Source: Bdellovibrionales bacterium
Lineage (GTDB): Bacteria > Bdellovibrionota > Bdellovibrionia > Bdellovibrionales > UBA1609
Direction: 5' to 3'
NCBI GenBank assembly: GCA_022450595.1
Contig: JAKUPT010000029.1
Location: forward strand, 1-33,922
Length of the DNA stretch: 33,922 bases
Below, in pieces: positions 25,473 to 31,430 of this stretch. Position numbers and translations under genes: made by a program. The notes under the pieces were generated by a model. It made no database searches, was not told the origin of the DNA, and saw only the letters and a list, made by a program, of their open reading frames with translations. The first letter of the stretch is position 1. Each line of letters starts with the position of its first letter.

Positions 25473-25476
25473 AAGC

Positions 25477-25788
25477 TTACCCTCCGACGGCGGATTGAAA
25501 CCACCGAATGATGACAGGTGCAAGAAAGCCAATAACGCTGGCGATAACCACCAAGACCATACGCCTTTTGGCCCCCTCATCACCACTTGCTGCAAGCAGG
25601 GCCGCGTAGAGAAGGCCCAGGATAGCTACAGCAGGAAGGATGACGGAAATGATATTGTCAGTAAAACCCTTGATACGGCTTTCAAAACCACTTCCTCCAA
25701 AACCCTGGGCCAGTGCTGGGTCGGCAAATAGAAGCATCCCACCGACTAAGGCAACAAGACCCACAACCCAAATATTTTTTGAAATCAT
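25477..25788 (-). CDS. virB2: VirB2/TrbC-like pilin
   Basis: A 103-residue pilin precursor. A signal peptide (about 1-27, ending ADPALA before Q) is followed by a short loop and two membrane helices (about 44-66 and 75-93) with the usual small polar turn (GDEGAKRR) between. This is the classic VirB2/TrbC shape. The start ATG directly follows the stop of the upstream gene. It forms the conjugative pilus subunit. Confidence 0.92.
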   Translation of the reverse strand: MISKNIWVVGLVALVGGMLLFADPALAQGFGGSGFESRIKGFTDNIISVILPAVAILGLLYAALLAASGDEGAKRRMVLVVIASVIGFLAPVIIRWFQSAVGG

Positions 25789-26130
25789 TTAGTTATTTAG
25801 ATAGAGCACCAAGGTTTTAAACTTCGATCCGTAGTTGACAAAGATGTTTCCACTTGTACTTTCATCACTATAACCACGTCCAACAAGCTGACGCTTCAAA
25901 AATGTTCCATCTTTCTTTTTAACGACCAATTCCATTCTGAAATCAATTCGATCATTTTCACTGCCACACGGCTTTAAAAAATATTGCTTTTCACTTGGCT
26001 CCTCATCAATTTTGAGAATATATTCTCCATAGGTTGGGTTATAAAAGCTAACCCCAGCGTTATGGACGCTGTTGTCTCTTGGATCAAGCCAGCCCAATAG
26101 CAATGTTTCGATGTTTTGTTTATTTGTCAT
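25789..26130 (-). CDS. Unknown protein at the head of the secretion genes
   Basis: A 113-residue soluble protein, no signal or membrane segment. It looks beta-rich: GVSFYNPTYGEYILKIDEE, then FRMELVVKKKDGTFLKRQLV, GRGYSDE and NIFVNYGSKFKTLVLYL. Its stop touches the pilin start. It has AGGGGG as ribosome binding site. GRGYSDE and the ending NIFVNYGS are loosely echoed in the next protein upstream (GHGYYDE, NIYINLSS), so the two may be distant relatives. Function unknown. Confidence 0.7.
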   Translation of the reverse strand: MTNKQNIETLLLGWLDPRDNSVHNAGVSFYNPTYGEYILKIDEEPSEKQYFLKPCGSENDRIDFRMELVVKKKDGTFLKRQLVGRGYSDESTSGNIFVNYGSKFKTLVLYLNN

Positions 26131-26218
26131 TAAAGACCCCCTTAAAATTTGAACACAACACTTCCCACGTTGCTTCCCCGTAAAATCTTAGTAGTATTTA
26201 AAAGTTCTCCTTATTATT

Positions 26219-26578
26219 TTATGCAGCATCTTTAAATGCCTCATTAGCCTTGTAACTAGATAGGTTGATGTAAATGTTCGAGCTGTCGTAAAAATCCCAA
26301 ACAAGTCGAATGAGTCCGGCATTTTGACCATGCAGAAGATAGCCGACACCTACGGGCTCCAGGTTTTCGCTTTTCATCTCTTCATAATAAATGACGTAAT
26401 CATGAGCGGCGTTGATGTCAGTTTCAGGCTCAAGAGTGTAGCCGTCTTTTTCAAACCCATAAATTCGTAGTTCACAAAGATCCAGCTTCTCATCATAGTA
26501 GCCGTGGCCCACACTGCGAACTTTTAGAATCTGTCCTCTTTTACTTTTACGTCCCTTAAACATGTCAAATAACATCAT
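26219..26578 (-). CDS. Unknown protein, possible relative of the 25789 product
   Basis: A 119-residue soluble protein with a basic start (KGRKSKRGQ), then a beta-rich body including VGHGYYDEKLDLCELRIYGF, HDYVIYYEEM, GVGYLLHGQ and SSNIYINLSS. No known domain was recognised. The two adjacent ATGs follow a GGGGGG run. An 88-base spacer follows it before the next gene. It is probably a cytoplasmic accessory protein. Confidence 0.65.
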   Translation of the reverse strand: MMLFDMFKGRKSKRGQILKVRSVGHGYYDEKLDLCELRIYGFEKDGYTLEPETDINAAHDYVIYYEEMKSENLEPVGVGYLLHGQNAGLIRLVWDFYDSSNIYINLSSYKANEAFKDAA

Positions 26579-26593
26579 CTCGTTATCCCCCCT

Positions 26594-26839
26594 TTACGCT
26601 ACCAGTGATAATTTTTGAGATCGTGAAAATTGAGGCTGGCTCAGACAATCTTTTTTCATCTTAAGCAGTGCCGCTCGCAGTAGATTGTCGGCCTCTCCCC
26701 AGCTTATTCTTAAGGCCTTGGCAATTTCAAAAATTGAATAGTTGTGCCAGAACCTGAGAACCACAGCCTTCTTTTGTGCCGGTGGTAGCCGCTTTAAAAT
26801 TGATCTAGCAACGATCTGATCCGCTGTAGAAAACTCCAT
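26594..26839 (-). CDS. Sigma-70 region 4-like regulator
   Basis: An 81-residue protein made of one helix-turn-helix: LKRLPPAQKKAVVLRFWHNYSIFEIAKALRISWGEADNLLRAALLKMKKD. The LP..QK..V.LRF..N.S..EIA pattern is that of sigma region 4 in ECF-type factors. No region 2 is present, so it cannot act as a full sigma factor alone. The ATG at 26839 has GGAGG 4 bases upstream; the longer frame back to 26950 has no match. It lies directly after another region 4-like protein. Confidence 0.72.
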   Translation of the reverse strand: MEFSTADQIVARSILKRLPPAQKKAVVLRFWHNYSIFEIAKALRISWGEADNLLRAALLKMKKDCLSQPQFSRSQKLSLVA

Positions 26840-26942
26840 GAGACCTCCATTTTTTTGTGTTTTAGTTGATGCGCTTTTCTTGCCCCTCACCCATACGGAA
26901 AAAGTCAACCCAGCGGACAAAACGACAACCGATCGACAACCT

Positions 26943-27413
26943 CTACGCACTCAACACTTCTTTTAATGCCTCAACTTTCCTCTGAATGACTCCTCTTGTG
27001 AGACTGATCTTTAGCCGCTCATGAGCCGACTTCATTGTTTTTTGAATAGCCTGCTTGCTCACTCCACGGAGTCTGGCAATCTCCCCAATGGTTTTCCCTT
27101 CCCAATAGTATTGATGGATGACCTGACGTTGTTTTGTGGGTAGCTCACGGATGCAGGAGTTTAATGCAGCCTTAAGGAGTGGAAACTGTTCCTCACTCGC
27201 GAGAGAGAAGAGCAGACCTGCGCACTCCTGCGCTGAAAACTTATCTAAATTCGATGAGGAAACCAGAGTGTCTTCTTTCTGCGCGACCTCGATACTTGTG
27301 AGATACTCTTCCCAGACCGATGGCCCCCAATCCTTACAGATTTCTCTTAGCTCATGGTCGCTCTTTGCTGATCCATCTTCATTGAGCCATGGTTTTTGAT
27401 TTTCGTTATTCAT
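26943..27413 (-). CDS. Sigma-70 region 4-like regulator, first gene of the transfer operon
   Basis: A 156-residue protein. The C-terminal part contains IRELPTKQRQVIHQYYWEGKTIGEIARLRGVSKQAIQKTMKSAHERLK, a clear sigma region 4 helix-turn-helix. The N-terminal part (about 1-90) is acidic and helical without a region 2 signature. The ATG at 27413 is favoured over the adjacent ATG at 27416 because of better spacing to a GGGGG site. As the first gene after the predicted sigma-54 promoter (27480-27495), it is likely an early regulator of the transfer genes. Confidence 0.75.
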   Translation of the reverse strand: MNNENQKPWLNEDGSAKSDHELREICKDWGPSVWEEYLTSIEVAQKEDTLVSSSNLDKFSAQECAGLLFSLASEEQFPLLKAALNSCIRELPTKQRQVIHQYYWEGKTIGEIARLRGVSKQAIQKTMKSAHERLKISLTRGVIQRKVEALKEVLSA

Positions 27414-27479
27414 CATTACCCCCTTATTGTTTTTAGGTTTTAGAGCCACAAACTTATGGCCTCTTCAGGGGGAAGCTAT

Positions 27480-27495
27480 TACAAGGGATAAGCCA
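27480..27495 (-). promoter_or_regulatory. Predicted sigma-54 promoter of the transfer operon
   Basis: Minus strand reads TGGCTTATCCCTTGTA. The spacing of GG to GT (12 bases) matches the sigma-54 -24/-12 rule, with TTGT instead of TTGC. It agrees in 13 of 16 bases with the candidate before the activator gene. The start point would be near 27469, leaving a leader of about 56 bases before the first gene. Confidence 0.6.
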
Positions 27496-27569
27496 ATTAC
27501 GAGAATGCGCTAAAGCTTCGATTAATCTGGCATTTCAAAATTTGTCTCTATCTATTTAGAGTTGGCCAA

Positions 27570-27585
27570 CTACAAGATATTGAGA
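27570..27585. promoter_or_regulatory. Degenerate copy of the CTACAA-N4-TTGTAG palindrome
   Basis: CTACAAGATATTGAGA has a perfect left half and keeps TTG of the right half. It lies about 101-116 bases upstream of the predicted transfer operon start point, a normal place for an NtrC-type enhancer. Confidence 0.5.
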
Positions 27586-27625
27586 TGTCTTGGAAAAAGT
27601 AAGGTAAAAACAATAGGATGAGTAA

Positions 27626-27641
27626 CTTCAGAATGTTGTAG
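27626..27641. promoter_or_regulatory. Second degenerate copy of the palindrome upstream of the transfer operon
   Basis: CTTCAGAATGTTGTAG has a perfect right half, also followed by GAAG, close to the GAAA seen after two of the strong copies. The left half matches in 4 of 6 bases. Its centre lies 56 bases from the neighbouring copy and about 165 bases from the predicted start point. Confidence 0.5.
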
Positions 27642-27783
27642 AAGATAAGTGATCCTTTAAGTGCACGCCTATAGAAATTTGAAAAAGCAGACCTGTTACA
27701 TCATCAGTGATTCAAGTGTTTAGACATCATTTCCAAGGAATGCTATTCTTGCTCAACGATTGTTTTCCAATAGGAGCACCAAA

Positions 27784-28677
27784 TTGAATTATCTGGATAA
27801 ACTAAGGAAAGAATTAACTGATATTGAATCTCTGTTCTACGAACTTTTGGATACTGTAAAGATAGAGTATTGTGACCCCAATGACGATCCACACTCAGGG
27901 GTTGTGATTATCACGTTAACTTGTTATTTTTGGCGAGATGGTGAAAACCCTATCGATACGAGAGCAAAACAACGACTTGTAAAAGACCGATTCTCAGACT
28001 TAAAACGAAACATTTTATTTTTGTGTGACAACGACACTGAGAACATTCAAAAAGAATTGCAAGATGTCTTCAAAAGGCTTGAGTCATACATTGAGCAAAA
28101 GTCTAACCCTATGACACCTCAAAATATTGACGAAGCAAAGAAGAATGTTAGGAAGTGGTTACTAGAAGTCCACAACGCACTTAACCATATTCAAAAAGCC
28201 ACTAATGACAACACCGCTATATTGATTCCAGATACGAATGCATTGGTGATTTCTCCTGATCCCGCTTCTTATAAAGAGCTTCTTAACACCCCTTCATTTA
28301 TCTTTGTGATTACAACACCTGTGCTGAGAGAGCTTGACAACCAAAAAGATGATGGCCGAAAAGTGGAAACATATAGAGCCAAAGTTAGAAAAGCTATCAA
28401 AAGGATTAAAGGATTTAGAAACCAAGGTGATATTACTACTGGCATAATAGTAGACAGAACGATTACGGTTAAAATGGATTACAAAGAACCAGCCATGACT
28501 AAAGCAATTGATTGGCTAGATCCAAGTAATGTGGATGATCAAATTATTATAAGGGCCTTAGAACTACAAAAACAAAATCCATGCTCAAGTGTTACCGTCG
28601 TAACATCTGACATTAATTTGCAAAACAAAGCTCTCGGCGCGAAGTTAAATTTTCTGGAGCCGCCGGGTCAAGACTAG
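27784..28677 (+). CDS. PIN-domain ribonuclease-like protein
   Basis: A 297-residue cytoplasmic protein. The C-terminal PIN domain (about 143-295) shows the acidic residues of PIN nucleases: D150 in IPDTNALV, E183 in LRELD, D252 in DDQIIIRAL and D276 in VTSDINL. The last block is similar to PIN domains fused to PhoH. The N-terminal part (about 1-140) is helical and unknown. The start is TTG at 27784 with AGGAG 7 bases upstream; a TTG at 27760 is less well placed. Its direction is opposite to the transfer operon. No antitoxin-like partner gene is next to it, so a simple VapBC pair is unlikely. It could be a defence or maintenance gene. Confidence 0.82.
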   Translation: MNYLDKLRKELTDIESLFYELLDTVKIEYCDPNDDPHSGVVIITLTCYFWRDGENPIDTRAKQRLVKDRFSDLKRNILFLCDNDTENIQKELQDVFKRLESYIEQKSNPMTPQNIDEAKKNVRKWLLEVHNALNHIQKATNDNTAILIPDTNALVISPDPASYKELLNTPSFIFVITTPVLRELDNQKDDGRKVETYRAKVRKAIKRIKGFRNQGDITTGIIVDRTITVKMDYKEPAMTKAIDWLDPSNVDDQIIIRALELQKQNPCSSVTVVTSDINLQNKALGAKLNFLEPPGQD

Positions 28678-28685
28678 ACGGCTCT

Positions 28686-28705
28686 AAATTCAATAAGATG
28701 AATTT
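28686..28705. repeat. Inverted repeat between convergent genes
   Basis: AAATTCA (28686-28692) pairs with TGAATTT (28699-28705) around a 6-base loop, flanked by CTAG on both sides. It lies between the ends of the PIN gene and the repeat-protein gene. T-runs are short, so a two-way terminator is only possible. Confidence 0.35.
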
Positions 28706-28894
28706 CTAGTTGCAATACGTAGTATTGCCGTAAGTAGAGCATGATGTACCATCGCTCCCGTAGGTTGTATTACCATATGTAGAATAGCTTGTTCCATCAC
28801 TGCCATAGGTCGTATTTCCATATGTCGTATAACTTGACTGAGCAAAAGACTGTAAAGAAATTAGACACGTGGTCAAAAGTAATAATAACTTCAT
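28706..28894 (-). CDS. Small secreted tandem-repeat protein
   Basis: A 62-residue product with a signal peptide (MKLLLLLTTCLISLQSFA, cut before QS). The mature part is a 15-residue repeat, two full units of xTTYGNTTYGSDGTS type and a last partial unit ending in TYGNTTYCN. It is rich in Tyr, Thr, Gly, Ser and Asn. Two Cys lie only in the final unit. The ribosome binding site AGGGAGC is 8 bases upstream. The repeats are also visible in DNA as 45-base units. The composition suggests a surface or matrix peptide, adhesin fragment or signal. Function is unknown. Confidence 0.75.
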   Translation of the reverse strand: MKLLLLLTTCLISLQSFAQSSYTTYGNTTYGSDGTSYSTYGNTTYGSDGTSCSTYGNTTYCN

Positions 28895-28917
28895 AATAAT
28901 AAGCTCCCTAATAATGC

Positions 28918-28941
28918 GGCTTTAGCTGACTCCCTAAAGCC
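28918..28941. repeat. Perfect 8-bp inverted repeat upstream of the repeat-protein gene
   Basis: GGCTTTAG and CTAAAGCC are separated by 8 bases. It lies 24 bases upstream of the small secreted protein's start codon and beyond the end of the SnoaL-like gene on the same strand. No T-run follows on either strand. An operator or processing hairpin is possible. Confidence 0.45.
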
Positions 28942-29052
28942 ATAACAATATCTAAAGGTTGTTTAGTGGCCAGTAATTGAAATGTATGCAACTTGCGGTC
29001 CAAGGCAATCGGCAACCACACGAGAAAGAAAATAAGACCTCAGAAGGAAAAC

Positions 29053-29496
29053 TCACTCACTATAAACCCCACCCCACATTTTTCGGATGCGCCCATCATG
29101 CACATAATAGATGAAGCTGATTGTGGCCTTCTTTTTCCCATTGTCCTTCACTTCTGTGGTCATGACAAAGGGGCCGTTAGAGCGAATATCAACAAGAGTG
29201 GCGGGAAGAAATTGGCCGGATTCAATTTGGCCAAGAACATGCTGTCTGATCTCATCCTTTGAATTGGCAATTATTTTTTCATCAGGAAGAGCAACAACCT
29301 TCAAGTCATCAGAAAAATGCTGAAGGCATCCCTCTACGTCTTTATTGTTATAGGCTTCAAGCTGCGCCCTTACGATTCTCTCTTCATTAGTTTCTGCCAT
29401 ATCTCCCCCCATCAATCTCTCACAGGTATTTGCATAAATATTATAGCTGATCATTCCCATGCAAATAACCAGCACTGCCAGCAGTTTAAATTTCAT
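29053..29496 (-). CDS. Secreted NTF2/SnoaL-like protein
   Basis: A 147-residue exported protein. The signal peptide is MKFKLLAVLVICMGMISYNIYA. The mature part has the cone-shaped NTF2 fold pattern: EERIVRAQLEAYNNKDVEGCLQHFSDDLKVV, KDEIRQHVLGQI and a C-terminal sheet ending in YYVHDGRIRKMW. SnoaL-like proteins bind or convert small molecules; no catalytic residues could be assigned. AAGGGGGAT serves as ribosome binding site. A good sigma-54 -24/-12 element lies 41-55 bases upstream of the start codon, and palindromic enhancer sites lie further upstream, shared with the activator gene. Confidence 0.78.
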   Translation of the reverse strand: MKFKLLAVLVICMGMISYNIYANTCERLMGGDMAETNEERIVRAQLEAYNNKDVEGCLQHFSDDLKVVALPDEKIIANSKDEIRQHVLGQIESGQFLPATLVDIRSNGPFVMTTEVKDNGKKKATISFIYYVHDGRIRKMWGGVYSE

Positions 29497-29536
29497 CCTA
29501 TCCCCCTTGGCCTATTTGGTTTCGCTATTCACTTGA

Positions 29537-29551
29537 GCAAGCCTGGGGCCA
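29537..29551 (-). promoter_or_regulatory. Predicted sigma-54 promoter of the SnoaL-like gene
   Basis: Minus strand reads TGGCCCCAGGCTTGC. The GG and GC dinucleotides have the exact sigma-54 spacing, and TTGC is the consensus -12 element. The start point would be near 29525, about 29 bases before the ATG. The nearest palindrome (29640-29655) is about 115-130 bases upstream. Confidence 0.68.
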
Positions 29552-29639
29552 AGTTTTGGTGGAATCCGACTTCAAAATGACGGGGACAGCGGCCATTTTT
29601 ATATAAATTTTTCATATTTTTCTCGCCGCAACAGGCCCG

Positions 29640-29655
29640 CTACAAAAAATTGTAT
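29640..29655. promoter_or_regulatory. CTACAA-N4-TTGTAG palindrome, copy 1
   Basis: CTACAAAAAATTGTAT differs from the perfect palindrome by its last base. It is the copy closest to the minus-strand sigma-54 promoter. Its start is 92 bases from that of copy 2. Confidence 0.68.
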
Positions 29656-29731
29656 TAAACAAAGTTTGCTTAAAAACCTTTTATTTAACAAGTGGTTATA
29701 AGCATTTTAACTAAACCCATCATAGGAGGGA

Positions 29732-29747
29732 CTACAAAAAATTGTAG
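29732..29747. promoter_or_regulatory. CTACAA-N4-TTGTAG palindrome, copy 2
   Basis: CTACAAAAAATTGTAG is a perfect palindrome with 6-base arms (8 bases if the central A/T pairs are counted), followed by AAA. It lies exactly 100 bases from copy 3, close to whole helical turns. Confidence 0.72.
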
Positions 29748-29831
29748 AAATGGAGCGTCCCATCAAATATAAGGTAATTCCCAGTAGTTTCCGTAACTTG
29801 CTGGGATATGGGATTAAGATGAAATTTGGGG

Positions 29832-29847
29832 CTACAACATCTTGTAG
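29832..29847. promoter_or_regulatory. CTACAA-N4-TTGTAG palindrome, copy 3
   Basis: CTACAACATCTTGTAG has perfect 6-base arms with a different centre, so the arms rather than the centre are conserved. It is again followed by AAA and lies about 124-139 bases upstream of the predicted start point of the activator gene. Confidence 0.72.
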
Positions 29848-29944
29848 AAAACCGACCTCCCTTTTGCTGACCTTGAAACCGCTCTGCGTACCCCGAACCA
29901 AAAGACTTTAAGTAATTTTAGGCATTTGTCGCTCACTTCGATTT

Positions 29945-29960
29945 TGGCACATGCCTTGTA
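29945..29960 (+). promoter_or_regulatory. Predicted sigma-54 promoter of the activator operon
   Basis: TGGCACATGCCTTGTA has a perfect TGGCAC -24 element and TTGT at -12 with correct spacing (consensus TTGC). The start point would be near 29971, about 35 bases before the ATG. Together with the upstream palindromes it predicts that the activator drives its own gene. Confidence 0.68.
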
Positions 29961-30005
29961 CTAGGCCCATACGAGCCCACGACTCGGTGGAAAGTGAGGG
30001 GAAAT

Positions 30006-31409
30006 ATGAAAGCAAGAGTTATAGCCATTGATGATGATGAAATGTTTTTAACGGCGACCCGTTCGCTCTTTAACGACAAGCAAATTCCTTTGGCAACATT
30101 CACCAACTCTCAAAAGGCCTTGAGGGCCATAAGGGAGGCACGTGAACAGCATTCGCCATTTAGGATGGCCATTGTTGACTATGATATGCCGACTAAAGGC
30201 CATGAAGTCATTAGAAGCATCAAGCAGATTGATCCAAGCATTCATACCGTGGTTCTCTCAGCTCATCTATCGAGTGAAGAAGCCAAGCTTTGCACCCATG
30301 CTGGAGCCGATCACATTTATCTCAAGCAAAAAAGCAAAGAAGTGATTTTACTTATTGCTGAGGTAGCTTCACTCAAGGTCAAGCACGGCGAACTTAGCAA
30401 AGAGGAGAAAGAAGCCAATAATGATTGGATCAAAAAAATTCTTGGCCTTCGCGGCCACTCATCCGCACTTGCCCAAGTGGCCAATGAGGTTAGCAAATAT
30501 GCCTTAGCGGGAGAGAATGTTCTTATCACGGGACAGTCAGGGGTTGGAAAAGAACAGGTGGCCCGATCTCTTCATGATAATTCAAAACGCAGCGGAAACT
30601 TTATTGCCATTAACTGTGGAGCCATATCGAAAGACTTGGTTGAAAGTGAACTCTTTGGGCACACAAAAGGCGCTTTCTCAGGGGCAACGGCCAATAAAAC
30701 TGGAAAATTCGTTGCTGCGAACTTTGGAACCTTATTCCTTGATGAAATTGGAGAGATGCCTCTCGATTTACAAGTTAAATTGCTGAGAGTCCTTCAAGAA
30801 GGAGAAGTTGTTCCTGTGGGTAGCAACACGGTTACAAAAGTTGATGTGAGAATCGTTGCCGCAACCAATCGTGACCTTCTGGAAGAGGTTCGACGGGGGA
30901 ACTTTAGAGAGGACCTGTATTATCGCCTCAATATCCTCCCCATCCACATTCCACCTCTATCGGAAAGAAAAGAAGATATAGCACCCATTGCTAGATACAT
31001 CGTTGATCAGAAAAACAGAGAATCAAAGATTGATAAAACCATCACTGACGATGCGATAAAGATGCTCATGGGCCATGCATGGCCTGGAAACATTAGGGAG
31101 CTGGGTGCAAGAATCAGAAAGGCCTACACTCTAGCTGACCAGGTAATTGATCGCTCAGCCTTTACAGATTTAACTCCAGAAGATGATGTTGCAAATGCGC
31201 TCAATGAAATACAATGCCCTGAGGAATTCCCATCATATGAGGAATTCGTCGAAAAAATCAGGAACCACCTTGAGCGTATATACTTAGAAAAAGCAATGGT
31301 CTTAGCCAACGGCAAACGAGCTGATGCGGCCAAGCTCACAAAGCTTCCATACACAACCTATATCCATAAAAGAAAAAAACTCGGCTTAACTGCCGGACAT
31401 TCCATTTAA
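30006..31409 (+). CDS. NtrC-type sigma-54 activator with receiver domain
   Basis: A 467-residue response regulator in three parts. The receiver (about 1-120) has the acidic triad DDD near the N-terminus, phospho-acceptor D58 in IVDYDMP and K107. The AAA+ domain (about 145-375) has Walker A GQSGVGKE (176-183), the sigma-54 contact loop GAFSGA (222-227, Ser in place of the common Thr), Walker B TLFLDE and FREDLYYRLN. A Fis-type helix-turn-helix lies at about 420-462 (GKRADAAKLTKLPYTTYIHKRKK). It should open sigma-54 promoters after phosphorylation. The ATG at 30006 has GAGGGG upstream; an in-frame GTG at 29994 is less likely. No partner kinase gene is seen. Palindromes upstream of its own promoter and of the transfer operon are its likely binding sites. 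Confidence 0.95.
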   Translation: MKARVIAIDDDEMFLTATRSLFNDKQIPLATFTNSQKALRAIREAREQHSPFRMAIVDYDMPTKGHEVIRSIKQIDPSIHTVVLSAHLSSEEAKLCTHAGADHIYLKQKSKEVILLIAEVASLKVKHGELSKEEKEANNDWIKKILGLRGHSSALAQVANEVSKYALAGENVLITGQSGVGKEQVARSLHDNSKRSGNFIAINCGAISKDLVESELFGHTKGAFSGATANKTGKFVAANFGTLFLDEIGEMPLDLQVKLLRVLQEGEVVPVGSNTVTKVDVRIVAATNRDLLEEVRRGNFREDLYYRLNILPIHIPPLSERKEDIAPIARYIVDQKNRESKIDKTITDDAIKMLMGHAWPGNIRELGARIRKAYTLADQVIDRSAFTDLTPEDDVANALNEIQCPEEFPSYEEFVEKIRNHLERIYLEKAMVLANGKRADAAKLTKLPYTTYIHKRKKLGLTAGHSI

Positions 31410-31430
31410 TTTCAAAAGGAGGGAGTAAAA

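Larger units (their letters stand above)
27417..27783. other. Control region between the transfer operon and the PIN gene
   Basis: No gene is seen in these 367 bases. They hold the leader and predicted sigma-54 promoter of the minus-strand transfer operon and two degenerate copies of the CTACAA-N4-TTGTAG palindrome upstream of it. The promoter of the plus-strand PIN gene must also lie here, but no convincing sigma-70 element was recognised. Confidence 0.6.
29497..30005. other. Divergent control region of the activator and SnoaL-like genes
   Basis: No convincing gene lies in these 509 bases; a 64-codon minus-strand frame has no ribosome binding site or family match. The region holds two outward-facing sigma-54 promoter candidates, three CTACAA-N4-TTGTAG copies and an imperfect hairpin (29780-29805, CCCAG/CTGGG arms) between the second and third copies. 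It has the layout of an enhancer-controlled divergent promoter. Confidence 0.7.

Noticed and set aside
27640-27783. Sigma-54 promoter for the PIN gene (GG...TTGC near 27736)
   Set aside because: The GG to GC distance is two bases too long for a -24/-12 element.
27784-28677. VapBC toxin-antitoxin pair
   Set aside because: The protein is twice the size of VapC toxins and no small antitoxin gene lies beside it.
29707-29901. A 64-codon minus-strand frame in the activator control region
   Set aside because: It overlaps two palindromes, has no ribosome binding site and no family features. The region is better explained as regulatory DNA.
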